Below are positions 24,784-32,142 of a stretch of DNA of 32,142 nt, one piece after another. Every line of letters begins with the position of its first letter. Position 1 is the first letter of the stretch. The notes under the pieces are model-generated. The model was not told where the DNA came from. It saw nothing but the letters and a program-made list of their open reading frames with translations, and did not search any database. The translations under genes and the position numbers were made by a program. Source of the DNA: Tannerellaceae bacterium (GTDB lineage Bacteria; Bacteroidota; Bacteroidia; Bacteroidales; Tannerellaceae). The stretch spans positions 1 through 32,142 of the forward strand of contig JAITGL010000002.1 of assembly GCA_031280645.1 (NCBI GenBank), in the 5' to 3' direction.

Positions 24784-24814
24784 ATTGTTGATAATATATC
24801 GGCGCATACATTTG
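24784..24814 (+). promoter_or_regulatory. Candidate upstream promoter in the darA leader
   Basis: ATTG (24784-24787) is followed after 19 bases by TACATTTG (24807-24814), a match to the Bacteroidota spacing. A transcript from about 24820 would run to the terminator at 24950-24978, about 160 bases, and would include a hydrophobic 19-residue frame at 24844-24903. Confidence 0.45.
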
Positions 24815-24843
24815 CATCTCCGTGTAAATAATTGATATCAGCA

Positions 24844-24903
24844 ATGTTATATATTATATGGATAACCTTTATAAGCAATTGTGTGATTATCCTTAGTTCA
24901 TAA
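24844..24903 (+). CDS. Possible 19-residue hydrophobic peptide
   Basis: The frame MLYIIWITFISNCVIILSS starts 24 bases after a predicted transcription start and ends at TAA. The hydrophobic make-up resembles small membrane peptides, but AT-rich DNA gives such frames often. No family is recognised. Confidence 0.15.
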   Translation: MLYIIWITFISNCVIILSS

Positions 24904-24919
24904 AGTGTTTAAATGTACT

Positions 24920-24927
24920 TACTTTTG
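24920..24927 (+). promoter_or_regulatory. Second -7-like box before the leader terminator
   Basis: TACTTTTG matches TANNTTTG, about 23 bases upstream of the terminator stem. No good -33 element is present, so it may be chance. Confidence 0.25.
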
Positions 24928-24949
24928 TTTGCACTTTAAGAGTACCGTA

Positions 24950-24978
24950 AAACCCTGCCTGAGAAGGTGGGGTTTTTT
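24950..24978 (+). terminator. Terminator upstream of darA
   Basis: AAAACCC-TGCC pairs with GGTG-GGGTTTT (two G-T wobbles) around a six-base loop, followed by T residues. It ends transcripts from the two candidate promoters just upstream. Its final bases overlap the -33 box of the darA promoter. Confidence 0.75.
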
Positions 24979-25006
24979 GCAGTATTATCCGGAGTTTATA
25001 GTTTTG
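24976..25006 (+). promoter_or_regulatory. darA promoter (TTTG-N19-TANNTTTG)
   Basis: TTTG at 24976-24979, exactly 19 bases, then TAGTTTTG at 24999-25006. This is the full Bacteroidota housekeeping promoter pattern with normal spacing. Transcription should start near 25012, about 29 bases before the darA start codon. Confidence 0.8.
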
Positions 25007-25040
25007 CGAGCTGAATTCTTAATTTATTAAACATTTAAAC

Positions 25041-25943
25041 ATGTCGCAAATTGTTGCTTTCTATTATTCGCAAACCGGTCAGGGGCTTGATATCCTCCGC
25101 AGCGTTTGCCGGCCGCTGGCCGATGCGGGTCACGAAATTGTTTACAGGGAGATAATCCCGGAGGAGGCTTTCCCTTATCCGTGGTCTGCCGACGCATTTT
25201 TCGACGCGTTCCCCGAATCGCGGCAAGGCATTGGATGCACGACCGTTGTATCAGGACTGTCCGACGTTCCGGATCCGGCGCTTGTTATTATTGCCTGGCC
25301 GGCGTGGTTCCTTTCGCCTGCGATCCCTGTTCACGGCTTTTTCGCCAACGAGGCTGTGCGTGGCTATCTCCGGGGTAAAGATGTTGTTAGCATTTGCGGG
25401 TGCCGCAATATGTGGATAAAGGCGCAGGAGGGGGTTAACGCTTATATGGATTCGTGCGGGGCGCGTAGAAGGGGGGTTATTATCCTTCAGGACAGGCATC
25501 ATAACCTTGTGAGCGTTATTACCATAATAAGATGGCTGATTGGCGGGCGCCGCGAGCGGAGGGGGCTGTTTCCCGATGCGGGCGTGTCGCGAAGAGATAT
25601 AGAGGGGGCGGCCGTATTCGGCGGTATTATTGCCGGAGCGTTGGGCGAGTACGATAATCTTCAGTCGCGGCTGCTCGGCGCGGGGGCCGTAAGGTATAAG
25701 CCTGATATTGCGTTTGTCGAGAAGATTGGTCACAGTATATTCGGGATATGGTCGGAGTGGATATTGCGGAAGGGAAAGGCGGGCGACGCCAGGCGGGCTT
25801 TCCGCTTGAAGCTGTTCAAGTATTATTTATTTACGGTATTATTTCTTGTTTCGCCTGTGGGGCTCCTGGCGTTTTATGCTACGTATCCGTTCCGGATCAG
25901 GGGTATCAGGAGGGAGAGGCGGAGGCTAAGGTTTGATGATTAA
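25041..25943 (+). CDS. darA: DarA, dialkylresorcinol condensing enzyme
   Basis: This 300-residue protein matches DarA-type proteins of Bacteroidota along its length. Marks are the opening AFYYSQTGQ, then EEAFPYPWSADAFFDAFPES (about 48-67), IIAWPAWFLSPAIPVHGFF, CGCRNMWIKAQEGV, DRHHNLVSVITI and GIWSEWILRKG. A hydrophobic segment lies at about 258-283. DarA works with DarB to close and aromatise a ring, giving 2,5-dialkylresorcinols, the lipid head group also found in flexirubin pigments. It is the first gene of the cluster and has its own strong promoter. The identification rests on recalled family sequence. Confidence 0.88.
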   Translation: MSQIVAFYYSQTGQGLDILRSVCRPLADAGHEIVYREIIPEEAFPYPWSADAFFDAFPESRQGIGCTTVVSGLSDVPDPALVIIAWPAWFLSPAIPVHGFFANEAVRGYLRGKDVVSICGCRNMWIKAQEGVNAYMDSCGARRRGVIILQDRHHNLVSVITIIRWLIGGRRERRGLFPDAGVSRRDIEGAAVFGGIIAGALGEYDNLQSRLLGAGAVRYKPDIAFVEKIGHSIFGIWSEWILRKGKAGDARRAFRLKLFKYYLFTVLFLVSPVGLLAFYATYPFRIRGIRRERRRLRFDD

Positions 25944-25964
25944 TGAAACGATATGGGGATTTCG

Positions 25965-25997
25965 GCATTGCGCCGGTTGCATTTTAAATTAATTTTG
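25965..25997 (+). promoter_or_regulatory. darB promoter giving a nearly leaderless message
   Basis: ATTG at 25965-25968 and TAATTTTG at 25990-25997 are 21 bases apart. The -7 box ends only 5 bases before the darB ATG at 26003, so transcription should start at or next to the start codon. darB can therefore be expressed apart from darA. Confidence 0.6.
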
Positions 25998-26002
25998 CCG
26001 CC

Positions 26003-27142
26003 ATGAAACAAAAAGTATACATCACGCGATTGTCAAAATATCTGCCGAACGATCCTGTTGAGAATAGCGACATGGAGATATTCCTGGGATTGATTAACGG
26101 AAAGCCGTCTGTTGCCAAAAGTTTAGTATTGCGAAGCAACGGAATAAAGCGCAGGTACTACGCCCTCGACCGCGAAGGCTGCGCTACCCACACGAACGTT
26201 AGCATGGCCGCCCGCGCCGTAGCCGCTTTGTGCCGCGACGGCTTCTCGCCGCCAGACATCGAGCTCATTGCGGCCGGCACGGCCTCGCCGGAGCAGATCA
26301 TGCCCTCGCATGGAGTAATGGTGCACGGCGAAGTGGGCGGCGCCAACGCCGAAACGGTAAGCTTTGCCGGCTCTTGCTGCACGGGTATCCAGGCTTTGAA
26401 GTACGCCTGGCTGTCTATCCTGTCGGGCGATAAGAATAACGCTGTGTGCGTGGCCTCCGAGCGTCTCAGCGCGTGGATGCGCCAATCGTATTTCGAGAGC
26501 GAGGCCGAGATCATAGCCAAACTTGAAAAGAAGCCGATCCTTGCCTTCGAGAAAGATTTCCTTCGATGGATGCTATCCGACGGAGCCGCCGCGGCGCTTC
26601 TGAAACCTGAGCCGGATCCCGGCGTTCTCTCGCTGGCGGTTGACTGGGTGGAGCTGTGCTCGTACGCTCACGTTCGCAAGGCCTGCATGTACGCCGGGGC
26701 CGAGCGCAACGGCAACGGCGACCTTACCGGATGGGCTTCGCTGGGCGAAAAAGAGTGGCTGGAGCGCTCGGTATTTGCTCTCAAGCAAGACGCGCGATAT
26801 CTCGACGGCAGCATAACCGAGCTTGGGCTCGACTTTCTTAACGGTATAGTGAAGAAACGCGGCCTCGACGTTAGCAGGATTGATTGGTTCCTGCCGCATC
26901 TTTCCTCGATGTATTTCAAGAATAAGATAATTGAGGCCCTTGCAAAGGGGGGATACTCTATTCCGGAGGAGAAATGGTTCGTTAACCTGCCGAGCGTGGG
27001 CAACGTAGCGTCGGCCTCATGCTTCCTGGCGCTCGAGGAGCTTTACGGCTCGGGGCGGCTGAAGAAAGGCGATACGATACTTTGCATGGTTCCGGAGAGC
27101 GCCAGATTTTCATACGGCTACTGCCATCTAACGGTTTGCTGA
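26003..27142 (+). CDS. darB: DarB/StlD-family beta-ketosynthase
   Basis: This 379-residue ketosynthase is of the KAS III-like StlD/DarB type. The N-terminal family pattern is present (YLPNDPVENSDMEIFLG, INGKPS, SNGIKRRYYALDREG). The catalytic triad is complete: C126 in GSCCTGI, H299 in FLPHLSS and N334 in SVGNVAS. Such enzymes condense a beta-ketoacyl thioester with a second acyl chain to give a cyclohexanedione, which DarA converts to a resorcinol. It follows darA by 59 bases with its own promoter. The acyl chains cannot be read from sequence. Codon use is GC-richer than in the bat genes. Confidence 0.93.
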   Translation: MKQKVYITRLSKYLPNDPVENSDMEIFLGLINGKPSVAKSLVLRSNGIKRRYYALDREGCATHTNVSMAARAVAALCRDGFSPPDIELIAAGTASPEQIMPSHGVMVHGEVGGANAETVSFAGSCCTGIQALKYAWLSILSGDKNNAVCVASERLSAWMRQSYFESEAEIIAKLEKKPILAFEKDFLRWMLSDGAAAALLKPEPDPGVLSLAVDWVELCSYAHVRKACMYAGAERNGNGDLTGWASLGEKEWLERSVFALKQDARYLDGSITELGLDFLNGIVKKRGLDVSRIDWFLPHLSSMYFKNKIIEALAKGGYSIPEEKWFVNLPSVGNVASASCFLALEELYGSGRLKKGDTILCMVPESARFSYGYCHLTVC

Positions 27143-27178
27143 GCATATATAACGCATTTACTTAAATACGGATTAATT

Positions 27179-27574
27179 ATGAAGAAAGAAGAAGTTCCCC
27201 AAGACAGTAAATATCTTGAACCCACCACCCTCCGCGACCTCTACTACGCCGTTGACTCCAACGGGCGCTATGTACCGGTATCGAGCGTAGGGTGGGAAGC
27301 CCAAAACGAAGCCTTGAGCATCACCTGGGAAAACATCGCCGAGGAAGCCGAGGCCACGCGCAACGAAGCGCTCCTGGGGCAAACCAGTCCGCTTGCCTAT
27401 CACATGGAGATCAACCTCCTCACTCCGGGCCTGCTCTCCTCATACTCCGGAATCTCGCGCAAGAACATACGCAAGCATCTCAACCCCGACGCCTTCAAGG
27501 CCCTCGACGATGATACGCTCCAAAAATATGCCAATGCCTTCGGCATCACAGTAGAGCAACTCAAGACCGTTTGA
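27179..27574 (+). CDS. Small protein of unknown function between darB and the BtrH-like gene
   Basis: This 131-residue acidic protein has no signal peptide or membrane segment. The last 45 residues (LLSSYSGISRKNIRKHLNPDAFKAL then LDDDTLQKYANAFGITVEQLKTV) have the look of an XRE-type helix-turn-helix C-terminus, which would make it a regulator. There is no DSL phosphopantetheine motif, so it is not an acyl carrier protein. It lies 36 bases after darB and 3 bases before the next gene, so it belongs to the operon. The alternative is a cluster-specific partner for the acyltransferase. Confidence 0.65.
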   Translation: MKKEEVPQDSKYLEPTTLRDLYYAVDSNGRYVPVSSVGWEAQNEALSITWENIAEEAEATRNEALLGQTSPLAYHMEINLLTPGLLSSYSGISRKNIRKHLNPDAFKALDDDTLQKYANAFGITVEQLKTV

Positions 27575-27577
27575 CGG

Positions 27578-28582
27578 ATGAAAATAAACTTTATCCACGG
27601 CCATGCCGCCCATTGCGAGAGCGGCGTAACATCAAACATGCTGCGCTATTACGGCATCAAGCTGAGCGAGCCCATGGTACTCGGCATCGGAGCCGGATTG
27701 TTCTTCTCCTATATGCCCTTTATTCGCTTACACGGCATGCCGGTAATATCCTTTCGCCCGCTGCCCGGCCACATCTTCGCCCGCGTTATGAAACGGATGA
27801 ACGCGTCGATAGGAAGCCGGCGCTTCCTTAATAAAGATAAGGCAATGCGAGCGCTCGACCGCCTGCTGGAGCAGGGTACGCCCACGGGGGCTATCGTTGG
27901 GGTGTTTTACCTTCCGTACTTTCCCAAGGAGTACCGCTTCCACTTCAATGCCCATAACATTTGTATAATAGGAAAGGAAGGGGATACATATACGGTTAGC
28001 GATCCGATATCAATTGTAACGAACGAGCTCTCGGCCGCCGATCTACGTCGCGTACGCTTTGCGAAGGGCACCTATCCCCCGATGGGGAAATTATATTGGG
28101 TGAAGAAAATAAAAACCTCCGAGCCCGACCTTCGGCCCGCCATAATCAGCGGCATACGCCTCAACTGCCGCCGTATGCTCGACATTCCGATCCCATTCTT
28201 CGGCGTAAAAGGAATAGCAACCCTCGCCCGGCAGATGAGGAATTGGGAGCGCAAGCTCGGCCCTCGCAAAGCGGCGCTGCAACTCGCGCAAGTAATAAGG
28301 ATGCTCGAAGAAATCGGAACCGGAGGAGCAGGATTCCGCTACATGTACGCAGCATTCCTCCAGGAAGCATCCGAAATGCTGTCAATGCCTGAGCTAAACG
28401 ACTTCTCGGTGGAGATGACGGCCATAGGCGATCTCTGGCGCGACTTCGCCTTCGAGGCTGCGCGCAAGTTCAAAAAGCGCGGCGAAGACCTCTGTTCCTA
28501 CGACGACTTGGCCGATAAGCTCTTGGCCATAGGCGAACGCGAGTTCCTCTTTTTCAACAGCCTCCGGGAGGTTGTGAAATGA
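27578..28582 (+). CDS. BtrH-like acyltransferase
   Basis: This 334-residue protein has the BtrH N-terminal domain (about 1-160) with a likely catalytic set C13 (HCESG), H126 (NAHNICI) and D142 (SDPIS). A helical domain of the DUF4872 type follows. BtrH of butirosin biosynthesis moves an acyl chain from an acyl carrier protein to the antibiotic amine, and the family is papain-like. Here the substrate may be the resorcinol product or a lipid attached to it, by inference. It overlaps the ABC ATPase gene by 4 bases (ATGA), so the two are coupled. The catalytic assignments come from motif position and need a structural check. Confidence 0.82.
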   Translation: MKINFIHGHAAHCESGVTSNMLRYYGIKLSEPMVLGIGAGLFFSYMPFIRLHGMPVISFRPLPGHIFARVMKRMNASIGSRRFLNKDKAMRALDRLLEQGTPTGAIVGVFYLPYFPKEYRFHFNAHNICIIGKEGDTYTVSDPISIVTNELSAADLRRVRFAKGTYPPMGKLYWVKKIKTSEPDLRPAIISGIRLNCRRMLDIPIPFFGVKGIATLARQMRNWERKLGPRKAALQLAQVIRMLEEIGTGGAGFRYMYAAFLQEASEMLSMPELNDFSVEMTAIGDLWRDFAFEAARKFKKRGEDLCSYDDLADKLLAIGEREFLFFNSLREVVK

Positions 28583-29319
28583 CGCCGCAGGCCGTAAGCG
28601 TTGATAACCTGCGCAAAACATACCGCGGCGGACATCGGCCTGCCCTCGATAACCTCTCCCTGCAAATCGCACAAGGCGAGATATACGGCCTTCTTGGTCC
28701 CAACGGCGCAGGAAAAACCACCCTCATACAAATCCTGTGCGGACTACTCCGCGCCGACAGCGGACAAGCCTCCATACTGAACCTCCCAATCCCGCTCCGG
28801 ATGGCCCAAATCAAGCCGCTAATCGGCGTAGTTCCCCAAGATATCGCTCTATATCCAAGCTTGACGATAAGCGAGAACCTTTGCATATTCGGAGGAATAT
28901 ACGGAATCGGGAAACAAACCCTCCAAAGCCGCATCGCGAGCCTTCTTGCCATGTTCGGCCTCGAAACGCAGCGCAAAAAAATACTCGACGCATGCTCCGG
29001 AGGCATGAAACGCTGCGTTAACCTAATCGCCGGAATACTGCACACCCCCCGGATACTCTTCCTCGACGAGCCAACCGTAGGAATCGACGTCGGATCCCGC
29101 CGCCTCATCCTCGACAACCTCCAAATGCTCAACCGGCAAGGATGTACCATAGTATACACCTCCCACCACATGGAAGAAGCGCAGGAACTATGCACTCGAG
29201 TAGCCTTCGTTAATCACGGACGGCTGATAGCCGAAGGCAAGCCCCAGGACTTGATGGATGAACATGGAGTTAACAGCCTCGAAGCCCTCTACCTCTCCGA
29301 ACTGAAAGCTGAGAATTAA
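28579..29319 (+). CDS. ABC transporter ATP-binding protein
   Basis: This 246-residue ATPase has Walker A GPNGAGKTT (40-48), Q-loop Q87 (GVVPQD), signature CSGGMKR (139-145, with C instead of the usual L) and Walker B RILFLDEP (158-165). The His switch is H186 in TSHHMEE. The type is the ABC-2 exporter (NatA/CcmA-like) class. It pairs with the permease 13 bases downstream, and the pair probably exports the lipid product of the cluster. All catalytic residues are intact. Confidence 0.94.
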   Translation: MTPQAVSVDNLRKTYRGGHRPALDNLSLQIAQGEIYGLLGPNGAGKTTLIQILCGLLRADSGQASILNLPIPLRMAQIKPLIGVVPQDIALYPSLTISENLCIFGGIYGIGKQTLQSRIASLLAMFGLETQRKKILDACSGGMKRCVNLIAGILHTPRILFLDEPTVGIDVGSRRLILDNLQMLNRQGCTIVYTSHHMEEAQELCTRVAFVNHGRLIAEGKPQDLMDEHGVNSLEALYLSELKAEN

Positions 29320-29332
29320 ATACACAATAAAG

Positions 29333-30619
29333 ATGTCCGATTCAAGATTCCGCTCCATAGTTCGCTCCCGATCCTCAATCATAAAGGCTTTGCTCCGCAA
29401 AGACGCCTTGCTCCTCCTTCGCGATAAGGCTGGGCTCAGCATGATGTTTATCATGCCCCTGCTCCTTGCCGTTATAATGACTTACCTCCAAAACTCAACC
29501 TTCAACTCGATAAATGAGATCGGAATACCCGTGGCCATCCTCAACCTCGACGCCGACAGCCTCGGAATCGCTATCGAGAAGCAAATAGCAGCCGCCGAAT
29601 CGTTCGACCTCCGCCCTACCCCATCCGGGCGCGACGAGCTTATCCGGTCGGTAACTCAAGGACGATATATGATAGGCATCATCATTCCCGAACAAGCCAC
29701 AACCCGCCTGCGCGCCTCCGTACGCCGCTACGTATCCCAAGCATTCGACTCATCAACCTCAAACGCCCCCGCGCCCGACCCTCCGCGAGTTGAAATATAC
29801 GTTGATCCCGTAACCAAGCCTACTTTCCGCAACGCCATAGCCGGAGCCATACGCGAGCAGGCAGCCCGTATCGAAAGCTCGTTTATAGCCCGGGCCATAG
29901 CAGCCGAAGTGAGCCTCCGCTTCCCGATCTCGATACCCGATATCGCAACCGGAAATGTGCTTGTAGACTTCGACGAACAATACGCTGTAGCCCCGGGCGC
30001 AGGCATCCCCAGCTCCACCCAGCATAACATACCCGCATGGAGTATCTTCGCCATCTTCTTCATAGCCATTTCTCTTTCGGGTAATATAATAAAGGAACGC
30101 GACGACGGAAGTTATGCCCGCCTAATGGCTATGCCCTGTCCCGCGTCACTATATACCCTGTCGAAGATCATGGTTTACCAAACCGTATGCCTGCTGCAAT
30201 ACGCCTCCATAATCCTTGCCGGCATATACCTTTTCCCCCGCCTTGGGCTGCCCGCCCTCGCTCCCCCGATCATCCTCCCCACCTTGCTGATGGGAGCCAG
30301 CGCAGCTGCAGCCGCCACAGGCTACGGGATAGGCATTGGGCGGATTGCCTCCACCCACCAGCAAGCCGCAATCTTTGCCGCCATCTCAACCGTGATAATG
30401 GCCGCTGTGGGAGGCATCTGGATCCCGGTTTTTATCATGCCACCCCCGATGCGATACGTTAGCGCCCTCTCTCCTCTCAACTGGGGGCTCGAAGGCTTTT
30501 ACGATCTCTTCCTCCGAGGCGGCTCGGCGATTGATATCCTGCCCGAATGCGCCCTTTCGATAGGCTTCGGCATTCTATGCGCTGCGGTTGTTCCCCGGCT
30601 GATGAGAAGAAGAAATTAG
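29333..30619 (+). CDS. ABC-2 type permease
   Basis: This 428-residue permease has one N-terminal membrane segment (about 32-52: GLSMMFIMPLLLAVIMTYLQ), an extracytoplasmic domain of roughly 180 residues, and about five further segments. This is the ABC-2 family layout with the NatB/YhiH-like long first loop. Signature points are IIKERDDGSYARLMAMP (about 248-264) and the ending PLNWGLEGFYDLFLRGG. With the preceding ATPase it forms a probable exporter. A decayed transposase gene on the opposite strand starts 177 bases later, so any further cluster gene has been cut off or never existed. Confidence 0.92.
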   Translation: MSDSRFRSIVRSRSSIIKALLRKDALLLLRDKAGLSMMFIMPLLLAVIMTYLQNSTFNSINEIGIPVAILNLDADSLGIAIEKQIAAAESFDLRPTPSGRDELIRSVTQGRYMIGIIIPEQATTRLRASVRRYVSQAFDSSTSNAPAPDPPRVEIYVDPVTKPTFRNAIAGAIREQAARIESSFIARAIAAEVSLRFPISIPDIATGNVLVDFDEQYAVAPGAGIPSSTQHNIPAWSIFAIFFIAISLSGNIIKERDDGSYARLMAMPCPASLYTLSKIMVYQTVCLLQYASIILAGIYLFPRLGLPALAPPIILPTLLMGASAAAAATGYGIGIGRIASTHQQAAIFAAISTVIMAAVGGIWIPVFIMPPPMRYVSALSPLNWGLEGFYDLFLRGGSAIDILPECALSIGFGILCAAVVPRLMRRRN

Positions 30620-30750
30620 GATACTATCTGAAGTCCCCAGCGCGAACCAGGTTTGTCTACGATTATATTCGATCCCGTACGGGACAGGACAGGGCTCCAT
30701 TATTTTTCCCGACTTTGACGGTTCCCAAAAGTAAACGCATGATTCCCAGG

Positions 30751-30772
30751 AGCATAAATATAGATGCTCCAC
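30751..30772. repeat. Short hairpin near the IS left side
   Basis: GGAGCAT and ATGCTCC are perfect 7-bp arms around eight AT-rich bases, just downstream of the transposase stop on its strand. It could end the transposase message or mark the element's left side. It does not match the other visible edge as an inverted repeat. Confidence 0.4.
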
Positions 30773-30796
30773 TACATTTACTCCTGTGCGGTCAAC

Positions 30797-32121
30797 TCAA
30801 ACGGTACCATATTCCTCTGAATGCTCATCGTATAACCTTAATGCATCCTGACTTGTTTTAGAAGGTATTACATATCTGTTTCTATTGCTGGTATCCCTGA
30901 CTATACTTTCCTGTACGCGGTATAACTCTCCCCTGATTCTTTCAGCCGAATAACTTACTCCAATTTCCAGCCTGACACGGCGTTGCAAAAAACGTATCAG
31001 GAAGAACGCCACAAAGCAGATGACTATGTGCGCCCGAATCCGCTTTGCCGACCAATGGAAAACGGGGCGCACACGCAAGTCATGTTTGCTTATTCGGAAC
31101 GATTCTTCTACCTGCCAAAGTCCGTGATAATGAGCAAGGATAGATTCGGCGTCCATATCTTCGCTTGAGATATTGGTAAAGACCCCATGCAGCCCATCCC
31201 AAAGCGCTTCACTATGCAACCTCTCTTCATTGACCATGATTTGCACAGTTCCGTCTACCATCAGATATTTTTTATACCCGTAATTGCTGATTAAGGATTC
31301 CGGCTTCTTACTTTTCTCAAGTTTTTGCCTCAACTTTGCCCTGTCGTAGCGGTCTTTCTCTGCACATTTTTGACAATTTCCTTAGTCGGGTGCCCAAAAT
31401 AAACTCATACTTTTCCTTCTCTAAATATTCAATATTGGGCTTGGATAACAGCCAGCTATCGGCTACTATTACAGCGCGTTTGATACGGTAACGTCGCTTT
31501 ATCTTCTCTATCGCCTCCCGAAATGTATTTCCTTCACACATATTGCCCGGAAAACTTCGTAACCTACCGGAAGGCCTTCCTTTGTAACCATCAAGGTTAG
31601 TCGTAAAACAGCAGATTTACTTCCTCAGTCAACAAGTTGCGGGAATGTTCCCGGGCAATGCCCTGCAAAGCGGAAGAGCGTTTCCTGCAGGGCAGGGCTA
31701 AGCGTGCCATAACAATGTCTTTGAGGATGAAACGGCTTTTGGAGCATTTATTCATCACCCGGCCAAAGCCGATTTCATCATACAGGCTTCCGTAAATATC
31801 ATGAATGCCGGTCACAATACGCGCTTCTTCCCTGAGCTTACGCAAGTTAACCGGCAAAGGAGTTACATCGCCAATGGAACGCTGCCGGCCGGCGATTACC
31901 ATCTCGGCCAAAGTCGGAGCAGCAAACATGTTGGGTGCAGCCAACACTTCCATCTCAGCCTTAATATGTTCGGCCAACTCGCGAAAGCGCATCTCATCCT
32001 CCGGTGGAACCGTAGCCACATTGCGCAAGGTTTTCTGTTTTACCTTGCCCTTTTCACGGATATGATCAACTATCAAAATAGTGACCTTACCGTTATGCCG
32101 TTCTCGTGTCCTTATAAACAT
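30797..32121 (-). pseudogene. Decayed IS1634-family transposase
   Basis: Three open pieces on the minus strand make one broken transposase. 32121-31597 is the N-terminal part (MFIRTRERHNGKV..., ending EEVNLLFYD, where the first catalytic Asp sits). 31541-31317 carries VIVADSWLLSKPNIEYL with the second Asp. 31333-30797 carries HYHGLWQVEESFR, with the catalytic Glu. Frames shift at about 31366-31371 (a T-run) and at least twice more between 31597 and 31541, where VTTLYFE-type sequence expected after FYD is missing. A TATCTTTG promoter box lies at 32126-32133. The 177 bases between 30620 and 30796 contain an inverted repeat (30751-30772) but no gene. The element's ends are not resolved, and the right end lies outside the window. 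Confidence 0.85.
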
Positions 32122-32142
32122 GGCACAAAGATATAGAGCCTC

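Noticed and set aside
24073..24844. Frames of 155 to 221 codons on both strands over array 3, with heptad-like repeats
   Set aside because: Several overlapping frames on both strands are equally open and unit differences fall at all codon positions. Coiled-coil coding is not excluded but has no positive evidence.
30690..32142. Terminal inverted repeats of the IS element
   Set aside because: The right edge is outside the window, and candidate matches near 30695 and 30751 are too weak or lie in the wrong orientation.

Overview
The window is chromosomal DNA from a member of the order Bacteroidales (Bacteroidota). The evidence is the five-part Bat aerotolerance operon with MoxR and DUF58 genes, an HU/LysM fusion protein, DUF5686 and TIGR02757 proteins, Bacteroidota-type promoters (TTTG, about 19 bases, then TANNTTTG), and a lack of Shine-Dalgarno sequences before most genes. 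I see no tRNA, rRNA or CRISPR array.

Layout. 1-2227: tail of an upstream gene (probably rimO), then two overlapping HU-type genes, the second a membrane-anchored HU/LysM fusion. 2228-11305: one long plus-strand operon, moxR, DUF58, a membrane protein, batA, a batB-batC fusion, batD, batE and a PAP2 phosphatase, opened by a large perfect inverted repeat just before moxR. 11306-11995: intergenic 21-bp tandem repeat array 1. 11996-18345: ordinary housekeeping and envelope genes (HTH protein, DUF2007-Usp fusion, fmt, an outer-membrane-type protein, ThuA protein, thioredoxin-like protein, TIGR02757). 18346-19160: intergenic array 2 and a small minus-strand transcription unit. 19161-24033: minus-strand four-gene operon (VOC protein, PaaK-like adenylating ligase, ICMT-like methyltransferase, DUF5686). 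24034-25040: intergenic array 3 plus the leader and promoters of the next cluster. 25041-30619: a dialkylresorcinol-type cluster, darA, darB, a small unknown protein, a BtrH-like acyltransferase and a two-gene ABC exporter. 30797-32121: a decayed IS1634-type transposase gene on the minus strand.

How the genes work together. The Bat operon builds an inner-membrane complex of VWA and TPR proteins served by the MoxR ATPase. The darA/darB pair should make a resorcinol or cyclohexanedione lipid from fatty-acid precursors. The BtrH-like enzyme may acylate or transfer it, and the ABC pair may export it. No aryl-polyene genes are seen, so this is not an evident complete flexirubin cluster. The minus-strand ligase/methyltransferase operon lies across a shared intergenic region and might contribute, but that link is only positional.

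The most unusual non-coding feature is three unrelated-sequence tandem arrays (14, 10 and 23 units). All have exactly 21-bp units, all have units built on dyad symmetry, and all lie in the three largest intergenic gaps. In array 3 the two arms of the dyad appear to change together.
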